The notes: generated by a model not told the origin, from the sequence alone. DNA of 64,000 nt from Petunia secreta (GCA_029990175.1 JARKIP010000053.1:10558001-10622000); one strand, 5' to 3'; positions 1 to 11,636 are shown, counted from the stretch's first letter. Made by a program: numbers and translations.

Positions 1-13
1 TTGTGTAGGTACA

Positions 14-1500
14 ATGTCTATCGAAGGAGAAGATTTTGCTAAGAGTGCCCTTGCTACTATCCTTGCCAAATTGGATAGTATGAACTTGAGGATTGCAAGC
101 ATTGAGAGGGTGAACTCTAGTGCTCTAGTTGAGCAAGGGACTTCTAATATCCAATCGAACAAAGGGACCCCGAGTGTCCAAGTCGAGAAAGGGACCCCGA
201 GTGTCCAAGTTGAATCTCAAGTACTCCTAACTTTACCCTGGAGCAAGTTAGCCATGTCATTGAATTGCTCAATCAACAACGGGTAAAGGATGATCGAGAG
301 AGACTTGATCAAGTGTTGGGCAATCCCCAACGAACGGGCATTCCCCGTATCTTGGATAACCCTCAAAGAAACATTCCACTACCAAGACCCATCCAAAATG
401 TGCAACCTCTTGAGCAAGCCGATGAAGCTCAAGAAGGGGAGGAAGCCGATTATGGTGATGATATGTATGGGTTTGATGATCACTTTCAACCAAGGCGAGG
501 TATGAATTAGGGTCGAAATGTGGATAGAGGTAGGGGCCGAGGTCGAGGGCCACCTATGGGGTATGTTGGAGGGAATGCGAGGAAGGAGTATGGTGTGAAT
601 GAAGATCACTATGGGGGCCAACCGGAGCCTTTCCGTGGGGGTCGTGACAACACCAACCTCAATAGTGTGAAGCTTAATCTCCCAACCTTTAAAGGAAATT
701 TTGATCCGGCGGCTTACATTGAATAGGTGCTACACATGGAGAGATTGTTTGACACAAATGAGATGACCGATGAGAAGAAAGGCACTTATGGTATTTCATC
801 TTTTGAATCCTATGAATCTACTTGGTGGGAATCCGTCAAGAGATCAAGGAGAAGAGCGGGAATCCCCGTGAATGTGGGTTGGAATGACTTGAAGGGTATC
901 ATGAGTATCAAGTACATCACTCCAAGATATCGTCAAGAGCAACTCAAGAGCAAGGTGTCAAAACGGTGCATGAATATTATGATGAGTTTGAAAGAACTCG
1001 AATGGCCTTAGATATGGACACCGAAGATGAGGAGCAAGCCGTGAATTTCATGAATGGTTTGAGCTATGGTATAGCTTCACAATTGAGATTGCATGCTTAT
1101 ATTTCGCTTCAAGAAGTCCTTGATGCCGCTATTCAAGCCGAGCAATGGCTTGAGAAAGAGAAGTCAAACCGTTACAAGAGCAACACTTCTACTTCCATGA
1201 ACAAGTCAAAGGATTGGAAAAATCCTACTCCCAATGCAAGATTCACAAATGCAAGTGGCCCTAGTGGAGCAAGTGCTAGCAAAGATGTGAAGAAGCCGTT
1301 TGAAAAGTACACACCCAGTGTGGGAGGTAATTCTAAAACCCAATTGAATACTCCTACTTCTTCTTCCATTCAATGTCACAAATGCAAGGGGTATGGACAC
1401 TTTGCTAAGGAGTGTCCTACGAAGAGGACCATGGTTCTTGTTGGTGAAAATGCTTATGAACAAGAGAGCGAACCGGAGGATGATGAGAGAGTAGAGGGAG
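14..1500 (+). pseudogene. Gag region of CRM-like element (broken)
   Basis: Nucleocapsid/capsid part of the polyprotein, which packages element RNA. It starts at an ATG at 14 and continues through three frames to about 1500. An RGRGRG-rich stretch lies near 520-560. A CCHC zinc knuckle of form C-x2-C-x4-H-x4-C (CHKCKGYGHFAKEC) lies near 1376-1417. The acidic tail after it leads into the protease. In-frame stops occur at about 508 and 724, and frame changes occur near 250 and 960. The stop near 724 replaces a conserved Trp, the same residue that is a stop in the copy at 50258-57742. Confidence 0.85.
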
Positions 1501-2474
1501 ATGAGGGAGTAGAGGAGGATGATCAAGATGACACGGTGGAGGATGAGGAACCTCATACTTTTCTAGTTGTGAGGAGGAGCTTAGGAGCTATGATTGTGGA
1601 GGATGGTGAAACCTTGCAAAGAGAAAACCTTTTCCATGCTAGGTGTCGTGTTAAGGGTATTGTATGCTCTATGATCATTGACTCCGGAAGTTGTGCTAAT
1701 ATTGTGAGTCAATCTCTTATAACCCAATTGAAGTTGCCTACCGTGAAGCACCCCAAGCCATATCGATTGCAATGACTTAGTGAATGTGGGGAGCTAAAAG
1801 TAGTGAAGCAAGCAATGATCAAGTTCAAAATGGGTAGTTATGTTGATGAACACTTGTTCGACGTGGTGCCCATGCAAGCTTGCCACCTTCTCTTTGGAAG
1901 GCCTTGGCAATTTGATCGACAAGCGGTTCATGACGGGCGTGTCAACACTTACACGCTCCAACATGAAGGAAGGAAATTTGTGTTGAAGCCCCTAACTCCC
2001 AAACAAGTGAGTGATGACTACAATCGGATGAGGGAGTTGAGGGAGGTGGCAAAGGCCAAGTCAATCATTGAGACTAGCCCTTTGTCCAAAAGCATGGTGG
2101 CAATCCCACCTTCTTCTTCTACCGGTGGCATTTGTGCCATGATGCAACCGGGCGAGATCTTAAAAGGAAATGATGGCACCAAGTCTCTCCTATGCCTAGT
2201 GCACAAAGGTATGATCGTTAACTCTAATTGTGATTTTTCTTCTAACCCTTTGCCTAGTGTGTTTGAGAATGTCTTGAAGGATTTTGGGGACATGTTCCCG
2301 GATGAGATGCCGGATGGATTACCTCCTTTGAGGGGTATTGAACACCAAATCGACTTTGTCCTGGGATCCCAAATCCCAAACAAGCCGGCTTATAGGAGCA
2401 ATCCGGAGGATACAAGAGAATTGCAAAAGCAAGTTGATGAATTGCTCACTAAAGGCTTGGTGAGGGAGAGTTGA
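1501..2474 (+). pseudogene. Aspartic protease and linker of CRM-like element (broken)
   Basis: Retropepsin-like protease that would cut the polyprotein. The active-site motif is visible as IIDSGSCANIVSQ near 1675-1715. The protease continues past a TGA at 1773-1775, which replaces a Trp codon, into a segment with the LLFGRPW motif near 1890. It ends in the linker that leads to RT (PLRGIEHQIDF near 2330). The frame closes at 2474, where a small indel shifts the reading into the next segment. Confidence 0.8.
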
Positions 2475-3690
2475 GTCCTTGTGCCGTACCCGTGATCCTT
2501 GTTCCCAAAAAGGACGGCACTTGGAGGATGTGTGTTGATTGTCAGGCCGTGAACAAAATAACGGTAAGTACCGTCATCCCATTCCCCGACTTGATGATAT
2601 GTTAGATGAATTGAGTGGTTCATGTGTGTTTAGCAAAATTGACCTTAGGTCCGGCTACCATCAAATCCGGATGAAACCCAGTGATGAATGGAAAACCACA
2701 TTCAAGACCAAGTTTGGTCTCTATGAATGGTTGGTGATGCCCTTTGGGCTCTCCAATGCACCTACCACTTTCATGAGGCTAATGAACCATGTTCTAAAGC
2801 CATTCATCAACAAGTTTGTTGTCGTCTACTTTGACGATATATTGATCTATAGTAAATCAATAGACGACCATGTTGATCACCTTAGGGAAGTGCTTGAAAA
2901 GTTGAGAGCCAAAAAGCTCTATGCTAATTCTAAAAAGTGTGCCTTTGGTGTTGAGAAAGTAGTCTTCCTTGGGTTTGTTGTGAGTGCCCAAAGAGTGGAG
3001 GTGGATGAGTCTAAGGTAGAGGCCATACGTGATTGGCCTACTCCTACTACCGTGACTCAAGTGAGGAGCTTTCATGGTCTTGCTAGTTTTAATAGACGAT
3101 TTGTGAAAGACTTTAGCTCCATTGCCGCTCCACTCACCGAATTGGTGAAGAAGGACCAACCTTTTGTTTGGGGAGAGCCTCAAGAGAAGGCCTTCCAGGA
3201 GTTGAAAAGTAGGTTGAGTACCGCCCCTCTATTGCAATTGCCCGACTTCGGAAAGGCATTTGAGGTTGAATGTGATGCCTCGGGGGCGGGAATTGGTGGT
3301 GTTTTAATGCAAGATAGCAAACCCATCGCCTACTTTAGTGGGAAATTGAAAGGGGCCTCCTTGAACTATTCTACATATGACAAGGAGTTGTATGCCCTTG
3401 TGAGAGCCCTTGCCCATTGGCAACACTACCTTTGGCCTCGAGAGTTTGTAATCAAGAGTGACCATGAGTCACTCAAGCATTTGAGAGGCCAAGAGAAGCT
3501 CAATAAGAGACATGCCAAGTGGGTTGAATTCATTGAGTCTTTTCCCTATGTGATCCAATACAAGAAAGGGAAAGACAATGTTGTGGAGGATGCGCTTTCG
3601 AGAAAGTTTGCTCTAGCCACCACTCTCACCTCTAAGCTCATGGGTTTTGAGAGCATTAAATTGATGTATGCTCATGACCCAAAGCTAAAG
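2475..3690 (+). pseudogene. Reverse transcriptase and RNase H of CRM-like element
   Basis: The palm of RT is recognisable: an IPRLDDMLDEL segment, the PFGLSNAP motif near 2740, and the catalytic YFDDILIYS box near 2830-2855. RNase H begins with a CDASGAGIGG motif near 3270 and ends with a DALSRKF motif near 3590. A single-base loss near 2560 separates the first codons (VPKKDG region, about 2500) from the open frame. The ATG at 2539 is therefore not a real start. From 2570 this frame stays open through the integrase core, which is the best preserved part of the element. Confidence 0.85.
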
Positions 3691-5079
3691 AGTGTCCATG
3701 ACACTCTAGAGAAAGGGGAGAGAGTTGACAAGTACCAATGGGTTAATGGATATATCTTCAAAAATGGTAGGGTGTGCATACCCGAGTCCTCTTGGAGGGA
3801 GTTGCTTGTGCATGAGGCACATTGCGCGGGACTCATGGGTCATTTTGGCATAAGAAAGACTTTGGCTATTCTTAAAGAACAATTTCATTGGCCAAAGATG
3901 GTGGTGCAAGTGGAAAAGTTTTGCAACAATTGCCTTGAGTGCAAGCATGCTAAATCCAAAGCCCACCCCCATGGGTTGTATACCCCTCTCCCCATACCTA
4001 CTAGTCCATGGTTGGATATATCAATGAATTTTGTGATTGGATTACCAAGGACTAGGGGGGGCCATGATAGCATTTATGTTGTTGTGGATAGGTTCTCCAA
4101 AATGGCTCATTTCATTCCATGCAAGAAATGTGATGATGCACAACATGTTGCAACTTTGTTTATTGAGAATGTTTTGAAGTTGCATGGTGTGCCTCAAACC
4201 ATAGTGAGTGATAGGGACACTAAGTTCCTAAGTCATTTTTGGAGGTGTTTATGGGGTGCTTTAGGCACCAAGCTCTTGTTCTCCACGTCCCACCACCCAC
4301 AAACGGATGGGCAAACGGAAGTGGTAAACTGAACCTTGGGTGCTCTTCTTAGAGCCATGACCCGAGGTAAGGCCGGGACTTGGAATGATCGTCTACCTCT
4401 TATGGAGTTTTCCTACAATCGCACATTACATAGCATGATAGGCATGACTCCCTTTGAGTGTGTCTATGGTTTTAACCCCTTGATTCCCCTTGATCTAACC
4501 GCTTTGCCAAGGGAAATGGTTGTTAATTTTGAAGGTAAAGCTAGAGCCAAGGCTTTGATGGAGCTACATGCTAAGGCGAAGAAGAACTTGGAGGAAGCTT
4601 ATGCAAAGGTAGCCTCTAAGAAAAACAAGGGACGCAAGAAGGTGGAACTCAAGAAGGGTGACTATGTGTGGGTGCACTTCCGAAAAGAAAGGTTTCCAAA
4701 CCTTAGAAAAGGGAAGTTGGCACCCCGTGGAGATGGCCCATTGCAAGTGCTTTCAAAGATAAACAACAATGCCTATGTGGTCGACTTGCCAAGTGAGTAT
4801 CAAGTTTTTAATACTTTCAATGTTTGTGACTTGGTTCCTTTGGATGTAGGTAATGAAGAGGTCGTGAATGATGATGAAGAGGTCGTGAATGATGATCCAA
4901 TTTCGAGGATGAAATCCTCTCAAGAAGGGGAGGATGATAAGACTCAAACCCCCACAAGACCCCTCACTCGGAGCCAAGCTAAGGACATCCAAAGAGTACA
5001 CCTACACTTGATGAGGAAGGGCCTAGAAGAAGGAAGCGATTGGAAGCAGTTAAGAGTGCTTAAAGTGCAAGGGGAGTAG
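3691..5079 (+). pseudogene. Integrase of CRM-like element, C-terminus running into 3' LTR
   Basis: The HHCC zinc-binding domain (HEAHCAGLMGHFG, then CNNCLECKH) lies near 3800-3950. The DDE core follows: the first Asp in the LDISMNFV segment, the second in SDRDTKF, and the Glu in TDGQTEVVN near 4310. A TGA at 4330-4332 replaces an Arg codon, then the same frame resumes. A GPY/F-like segment (APRGDGPLQVL) lies near 4720. No chromodomain is seen. The last 48 codons, including TRSQAK, lie inside the 3' LTR that begins at 4935. The C-terminal overlap with the LTR is an unusual, informative trait. Confidence 0.85.
4920..4934 (+). other. Polypurine tract
   Basis: The purine run TCAAGAAGGGGAGGA sits directly before the LTR start TGATAAG. 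This is where plus-strand DNA priming occurs in LTR retrotransposons. It lies inside the integrase reading frame. Confidence 0.75.
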
Positions 5080-5089
5080 CCCAGTCATC

Positions 5090-5235
5090 CAGGCGCTCCG
5101 CCTGAAGATCCAGGCGCTCCGCCTGAGGAAGCCTAGGCCTGGGCGCTCCGCCCCAACTCTGGGCGCCCCGCCTAGGCCACCCCACTATTCATTTTTTTGG
5201 GGCGCTCCGCCTCACCATTGGGCACTCCGCCCGGA
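5090..5235. repeat. Cluster of GC-rich 13-bp near-palindromes in LTR
   Basis: Six units resembling AGGCGCTCCGCCT (arms GGCG and CGCC around a three-base centre) lie within 150 bases. The same kind of unit recurs in the LTRs and leader of the element at 50258-57742 as AGGCGGTCCGCCT. They may form small hairpins or protein sites; the function is unknown. Confidence 0.7.
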
Positions 5236-5350
5236 TTACTGAAGAACGGGATTTTAGCTAGTGGTAAGACTATTTTTACCCTACGTGGTCCTTTATTCCT
5301 AAGCCTAAGTGTGGGCATATTAGACCTTTTAATAGGTGCCTAAAAACACA

Positions 5351-5358
5351 TATAAATA
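5351..5358 (+). promoter_or_regulatory. LTR TATA box
   Basis: TATAAATA in the middle of the LTR, at the usual place for the U3 promoter. Start of transcription would be about 30 bases downstream. Inferred from sequence only. Confidence 0.55.
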
Positions 5359-5662
5359 GCTAGATGTCTTGTTATTTTCATTAGCTTACCTTGATGACTA
5401 AAATTACACTTTGTGTTGAAGAGTTCTTATTGAATGAAACCTTGAATGGGACTTGTTCTTCCTCTAGCGGATCTAGATGAATTCCAATCCCCCGACCATT
5501 CTACTTGCGTGCTCACGTTAGCTCGAGGGTAGTTGTCTAGCGTAGGTGTTCTTGACCTTCTCTCGGGGTGTAACGGAATGGGTTCTCCGTTGCTACTTGA
5601 GAATTGTGATCGAGATACGTCTCGTTTCTATCTTTTTAATTTTCCGCGTTTGATTCTTATCA

Positions 5663-5807
5663 AAAAGGATTTTTCGGTAAATTGTCAGAGTTTCCTTTTT
5701 ATTGGGAGGTTAAATTGGCATGGATGTTGTTCCATAGAGCTCATTTCATGTCTATTTCTTCAATTGCGATTCTTCGGTTAGCTTGACTCGAAAGTAGTCT
5801 AGCTTTG
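5663..5807. other. Unassigned DNA between two elements, ending in target-site copy
   Basis: No gene or element is recognised. The last five bases, CTTTG at 5803-5807, are the target-site duplication of the Tekay element and recur at 16747-16751. This segment was contiguous with 16752 onward before that insertion. Confidence 0.7.
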
Positions 5808-8636
5808 TGTCACGACCCAATTTCCAAGGGCTCGTGATGGCACCTAAACAACATCTGCCTAGGCGAACCAATGAAACAAGATGCGGAAAAGAACAATAAT
5901 GTGAAAAGATCATAAATGGATATATAAGTATAAAAGGGTGAAGTCCAAAAGAATATATCCACAAAAGAATTGGAGCATTCTAAGAGTGACTCAATAAAGT
6001 ATGAATATACATCAAAGAAATCTGAGTCCTATCTCTAAGTGACTCCGGCGGTATGCCACCACGGTCTGTGTGGTCGGCTCACCTCAATCAAAAGTCTCAG
6101 ATGCCTCGGGAACCGCTAACGTCCGGGCTGCTGACTTGATGAAGGACCTGCGCACGTAGCAGAGTAAGTTATGAGCCGAAGCCCAGTAAGATCACCGACA
6201 GGCCCGCTAAGGTACCCTTGCGGGACAAGTCGCTACATGCATCATAAGCAACAACATACTATAGTAATCATACAATAAAGTAGTGAAATCACAAATAGAT
6301 GTAACACATTCCATACACACCAGTAGTAACCAGAAGTCTCAAGGATTATGCCCATCCAACGTAAGGCATAGGTCAACTCAGCGGCGGTTTGGAGGTCCAA
6401 TCTCTACTCCCGTGCCGACTAACCTAGACCTACGATGGACTAGCAACACCACTACTAAGTATCAACCATATACCGTGACCCCAAGTCACTATCACAATCA
6501 TGAATAAGTAGACCAACGACCCGTAGTCGTTTGCTCATCTCAAATCTGTCTACGATCGCACCACACCCCCTGTCAAGTGCGTCGTATCTCAATAAATCAA
6601 GTGACCACACCACACCCCCTGTCAAGTGTGTCACATCTCAAAGATCAAGTGTCCACACCACACCCCTTGTCAAGTGTGACACATCTCATAGTATAGGCGA
6701 CACCACACCCCCCTGTCAAGTGTCCCTCTAACAGTATTAATATCTACGACATTAATAACAATAATAGAAATAATAACAGAAATATTAATAACGATAATAT
6801 TTCACAGTCACCGTAACCCAGGTTGGTTATACTAGCTGAACGTAAGGCGATGGTTAACCCGACCACAGTTTGGGGGTACAATCCCTACTCCCATGTCGTC
6901 CAACCCAAGGTTACGTATAGACAGCACTACCCAACCCGGCACGTGAACAAATCAAGTACCAATATCATACAAAAGCCGGCAAAATCCTCGGCAAGACATT
7001 TATCATGACATGTCGGCAACATCCTTGGCCATGTCCCAAGTTCTTGCTATCTAAGCATGGCGTAGCAAGCGTTACTACGATATAAATTTAAGCTACCTCG
7101 ACGTAGCGTTTAGACCGGCACATACCTCGGTCGAGTCACAATCTCGCTATTTATAACAAACAATAATAGCAAGTAATTCACATCATTAATCCTAACCATT
7201 TTTAGGTATATATATGCGTACATGAAGCATATTAGCATGAAGGAAGAGTCCACAAGCACAATAGAGGTCAAGTCTCACTTACCTCGAAATTCGGGCTCAA
7301 ATGCCGGGAAGAATCTCCTTTTCCGCTCGCCTTGTCCGCGAAGGACTCTCCACTAGGTCTATAAAGACAAGATATAGCACATATGAGTGCTCAATTATAG
7401 CTATTTAAGCCTATAAGCATCCTAGGGTAAAAATTACCAAAATGCCCCCGGGTAGGGCCGAGCCCTAAATTTACAAAATGTACTTTTCCGGATTCCCCAC
7501 GCTCCCGTGAGTCCAAAAGTACACTTAGATTCCACATGCGAGCCTTGCTCGATGTCTTTCCCCAATTCTTAAGAATCTAGGGTTCTAACCCATTTCCAAG
7601 AATCAACCCTTTGATTCTTGTGTTAATCAACATAAAGATGGATTGAAAGGGCTTACCTTAAGTGTAAGTATGATTGGGTCTTCAAGAAATACCCAAAAAT
7701 CGCCTCAAGAGCTCACCAAATGATTTTTATAAGTTATGAACCGAAATGGCCCGAAATGGCCTTTTTATAGCAGTTTTTTTCTCTGTGACAGCTTCTTTTG
7801 AAAAAATCATAACTTTTGATAGGAATGTCCAAATGACCCGACACCGGCGCCATTAGAACCATAACTCAAAGGGCTACAACTTTCATGTTTTGCATTTTTC
7901 CTAATTCCTTACGGATTGGCCGGAAAATCAGATTTTATCCGGCTGTTTGCGCCAAAACAGAACAGAAAAGTCGCACCAGATTTTCTACTGTTTTAGGGGC
8001 AAAACGGGACCCTACGAAGCTCGGAATGATCCCAAATTTTGCACACAAGCCATAAAATACCTGGGTGACATGCTCGTCAAGACGGAACTCAATTCAGACC
8101 TCCAGAACTCAAAAAGTGGATCCTACGGCAAAGGTTCAATTTTCGACTTTCGCCAAAATAGCGAAATTTAACCAAACGACCTCGGAATCCAATTCCGAAA
8201 GTTGCTACAAGTCACAAATGACTATACAGACCTAACAGAACTTTCGGATCTCTCATCGGAGCTCATTTGCTCAAATCGAGCTCGGAAACTTCTTTTAACT
8301 CTTTTAAACTTCCGAAACGGGGACTTTATCAAAAGTCCTATCAAACGAGGTCCGTTTTCAATTTTGAAGGTTGCTACATATCATAAATGACGAGACGGAC
8401 CTAACGGTGCGCTCGGATTTTCCATCGGGGTTCGTTTACTCAAAACGACCCATCGAAACCCCAAATTCCTTTCCGGAATTTCATAAACGGATCCTTTTCT
8501 CGAAAACCTATCAAACGGACTCCGTTTCGACTCAGATTTCACAGACGGGTCATAAATGACCTAACGGAGCTTTTGGGACTGTCGACACGCAAATCAAAGT
8601 CCCAGATCCCGTAACGACTATTTGAGGGTCGTTACA
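5808..8636 (-). repeat. 3' LTR of Tekay element (left copy)
   Basis: 2829 bases, nearly identical to 13908-16746. It carries a short tandem array (6548-6722) and a TATA box read on the minus strand near 7761-7769. On the minus strand it runs TGTAACGACC to GGTCGTGACA. Confidence 0.93.
6548..6722. repeat. Spaced short repeats inside the Tekay LTR
   Basis: Four copies of ACCACACCCCCTGTCAAGTG or close variants, about 50 bases apart. They are shared with the other LTR at 14648-14822, so they are part of the family's LTR. Confidence 0.8.
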
Positions 8637-8649
8637 TTCTCCCCCACTT
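8637..8649 (-). other. Polypurine tract of Tekay element
   Basis: On the minus strand AAGTGGGGGAGAA stands directly before the 3' LTR start TGTAACGACC. This is the expected site of plus-strand priming. Confidence 0.8.
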
Positions 8650-8761
8650 AGACTCTCGGCCGTCCTCGGACGAGCCTAAGTCTAAGGTAGGATCCACACA
8701 CTAGCCACGGAGCTGGCACGGATTTCGAGGACACCTCGGTACCACCCGAAATCAATAAAAC

Positions 8762-9478
8762 TTAAAAATGCAAATTCAGGCTTAGAAAATACAAGGATTT
8801 CATACCTGAATCATCGAACAAGCGCGGATGCCTCTCACGCATCTCGGACTCAAGCTCCCAAGTGGCCTCGGCAATGGAGTGATGCCCCCACTGAACTCTC
8901 ACAAGCGGGATCACCTTCGATCTCATCTTACGGACCTCTCTAGCCACAATAGCAATAGGCTCCTCCGAATAAGCTAAGTCGCCATCTACCTCCACGGAAG
9001 CCATATCGATCACATGAGACAGATCGTGAACATACTTCCGGAGCATGGACACATGGAACACCGGATGAACGGACAGAGAGGGAGGCAAAGCCAGTCTATA
9101 AGCAACGGCGCCAACGCGCTCCAATATCTCAAAAGGCCCAATGAGCCTAGGACTGAGCTTGCCTTTCTTCCCAAATCTCATAACACCATTCATGGGCGAC
9201 ACTCTGAGGAATACCCGGTCCCCAACCATGAACTCAAGATCTCTCCGCCTCCGATCTGCATACGATATCTGCCGGCTTTGAGCCGTGCGGAGTCGATCCT
9301 GAATAACCCGGACCTTATCTAAGGTCTGCTGCACCAAATCGGGCCCCAACACCTGGACCTCACCAGACTCGAACCAACCGATAGGCGAGCGACATCTCCG
9401 ACCATACAACGCCTCAAACGGAGCCATCTGGATAGAAGCCTGATAGGATAGAAGCCTGATAGCTATTGTTATACGCAA
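8762..9478 (-). pseudogene. Integrase C-terminus with chromodomain (Tekay)
   Basis: The last ~230 codons of pol. Visible parts: MAPFEALYGRRCRSPIGW from the end of the integrase core, the GPY/F motif (LSPRLIGPFEILERVG), the HVSMLRKYV segment, then a chromodomain of about 55 residues (VRVQWGHHSIAEATWELE) near the end. Chromodomains of such integrases are thought to steer insertion to marked heterochromatin. The segment lies in a different frame from the RT segment upstream because of a 16-bp tandem duplication at 9431-9462. It is in effect the tail of the same polyprotein. Confidence 0.88.
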
Positions 9479-11600
9479 ACTCTGCTAGCGGCAAATGGCT
9501 ATCCCAATGGCCTCCAAAATCAATAGCACACGCCCTCAACATATCCTCGAGGATCTGAATGGTCTGCTCAGACTGGCCATCAGTCTGCGGGTGAAATGCA
9601 GTGCTGAGATCGACCCGAGTACCCAGCTCTCTCTGAAAAGATCTCAAAAACTGAGCTGTGAACTGAGCACCTCGGTCAGAAATGATAGAAACAGGAGCAC
9701 CATGCAATCTCACAATCTGCTCAATGAAGATACGAGCCAGACGCTCCGAGGTATAAGTAGTCCTCACTGGAATGAAGTGAGCCGACTTCGTCAGTCGATC
9801 AACTACTACCCACATCGAATCATGCTTACCCACGGTCAGCGACAAACCAACTTCGAAATCCATAGTGATCTGCTCCCACTTCCACTCGGGAATGGGCATA
9901 GACTGGGTCACCCCGGCTGGCCTCCGGTGCTCATACTTCACCTGCTGGCAATTCAAACACCGAGATACATAATCAGCAACATCCCTCTTCATCCCTTTCC
10001 ACCAATACAGCTCTCGAAGATCATGATACATCTTCGCAGTACCCGGATGAATGGAATATCTCGAACTGTGAGCCTCTGCCAAAATCATCTGCCTCAGCTC
10101 CACAATGGCTGGAACACATACCCGGCCGTTAAGCCGCAAAGCACCATCATCACCAATCACGAACGAGGACACTCCCCCACTCAGGACCCTGTCCCGGAGA
10201 TCTCTCAGATAAGGATCCTCGAACTGCCTTTCCCGAATCTGGGAAGCTAAAGACGACTGAGACCCCATATAAGCAAGCACCCGGCCTGGAACAGAATCAT
10301 CAAACCGAACCCCACTAATGGACAAAGCCTGCAACTCACGGGCCAACGGCCTCATATCAGCATCAAGATAGGCGAGGCTACCCATGGACTTCCTACTCAA
10401 GGCATCGGCTACAACATTAGCCTTTCCGGGATGATACCGGATAGGAAGATCATAATCCTTCAGCAGCTCTAACCAGCGGCGCTGTCTCCCGTTCAAGTCC
10501 TTCTGAGTGAACAAGTACTGGAGACTCTTATGATCGGTGAATATCTCACATGGCTCGCCATAAAGATAGTGCCTCCACAACTTCAGTGCAAACACGACAG
10601 CTAACAGATCCAAATCATGGACAGGATAATTCTTCTCATGGACCTTCAGCTGTCTCGAGGCATAAGCTATCACCTTACCCTCCTGCATCAGAACGCTACC
10701 CAGGCCAACAACCGAAGCATCACAATATACGGTGAATCCCCCGGATCCACTAGGCAAGGCCAACACTGGCGCTGAAGTCAACAGAGTCTTAAACTTCTGA
10801 AAGCTAGACTCACAGGCATTGGACCACAGGAAAGGAACATTCTTCTGGGTCAACTTCGTCAGAGGTGCTGAAATAGAAGAAAACCTCTCGACGAACCGCC
10901 GATAATAATCTGCCAAGCCTAAGAAACTCCGAATCTCTGTAGGAGAAGTAGGCCTAGGCCAACTCTGAACGGCCTCTATCCTCTTCGGATCAACACACAC
11001 CCCATCCTTGGTCACCACGTGACCTAGGAAAGATACAGAACTGAGCCAAAATTCACACTTGGAGAATTTGGCATACAACTGCTGATCCCTCAGAGTCCGA
11101 AGAACAACTCTCAAATGCTGCTCATGCTCCTCCCTGCTCCTCGAATAAACCAAGATATCATCGATAAACACAATGACGAAGGAGTCAAGGTAGGCCTTGA
11201 ACACTGGGTTCATCAGATCCATGAAAGCAGCTGGGGAATTCGTAAGCCCGAAAGACATCACCAGAAACTCATAGTGGCCATATCGGGTACGAAAAGCAGT
11301 CTTGGAAACGTCCTCGGACCGAATCCTCAACTGATGATACCCCGGCCTCAAATCAATCTTCGAGAAGAAGGTAGCACCCTGAAGCTGATCAAACAAATCA
11401 TCAATACGCGGCAAAGGATACCTATTCTTGATAGTAACCTTATTCAGCTGCCGGTAATCAATACACATCCGCATAGAGCCATCCTTCTTCTTCACAAATA
11501 ATACCGGGGCACCCCATGGAGACACACTGGGCCTAATGAAGCCCTTATCGAGCAAATCCTGAATCTGCTCCTTCAGCTCCCTCAACTCAACAGGAGCCAT
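9414..11600 (-). pseudogene. Reverse transcriptase, RNase H and integrase of Tekay element
   Basis: 728 open codons. RT fills about residues 20-230, with YRQLNKVTIKNRYPLPR, the SFGLTNSPAAF motif and the catalytic FIDDILVYS box near residues 145-153. RNase H begins at YCDASVVGLGSVLMQ and ends at ADALSRKS. The integrase zinc finger (HPGTAKMYHDL, CLNCQQVK) and DDE core (TMDFEVGL, SDRGAQF, TDGQSEQ) follow. A stop just upstream at about 11634 separates it from the protease part. The downstream end is frameshifted by a 16-bp duplication. Apart from that it looks well preserved. Confidence 0.92.
9431..9462. repeat. 16-bp perfect tandem duplication causing a frameshift
   Basis: GATAGAAGCCTGATAG occurs twice back to back. 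It lies inside the integrase reading frame, repeats the YQASI codons and shifts the frame by one base. Confidence 0.9.
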
Positions 11601-11636
11601 ACGATACGGGGGAATAGATTTAGGCTGAGTGCCTGG

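Larger units (their letters stand above)
1..5662 (+). mobile_element. CRM-like Ty3/gypsy chromovirus, 3' portion (5' LTR outside window)
   Basis: The order gag, protease, reverse transcriptase, RNase H, integrase, polypurine tract, LTR reads left to right, which is Ty3/gypsy order. The window opens just before gag, so the 5' LTR and primer site lie outside. The reading frame is broken by stops and frameshifts, so this copy cannot act autonomously. Its protein and LTR end are clearly related to the element at 50258-57742. No chromodomain follows the integrase; the frame instead runs into the 3' LTR, as known for CRM chromoviruses. The clade call rests on this and on the general look of the RT, not on a phylogeny. 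Confidence 0.85.
4935..5662 (+). repeat. 3' LTR of the left CRM-like element
   Basis: Starts TGATAAG right after the polypurine tract and ends CTTATCA, so the ends are short inverted repeats. The last ~150 bases align with the end of the LTRs at 50258-57742 (AGCGTAGGTG, then GGTGTAACG, then GTTGCTACTTG, then TCTCGTTT). It holds GC-rich near-palindromes near 5091-5232 and a TATA box at 5351. The partner LTR is outside the window, so the target-site duplication cannot be checked. Confidence 0.8.

Noticed and set aside
2539..2560. ATG-started RT protein at 2539
   Set aside because: The first residues come from a wrong frame created by a lost base. The conserved RT residues begin upstream in another frame, so this is no true start.
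6548..6722. Regularly spaced identical 20-mers, CRISPR-like
   Set aside because: The same array is in both LTRs of a plant retrotransposon, spacers are related to each other and there are no cas genes.
9495..10250. 251-codon plus-strand frame
   Set aside because: It is the antisense of the well-supported integrase region of the Tekay element.
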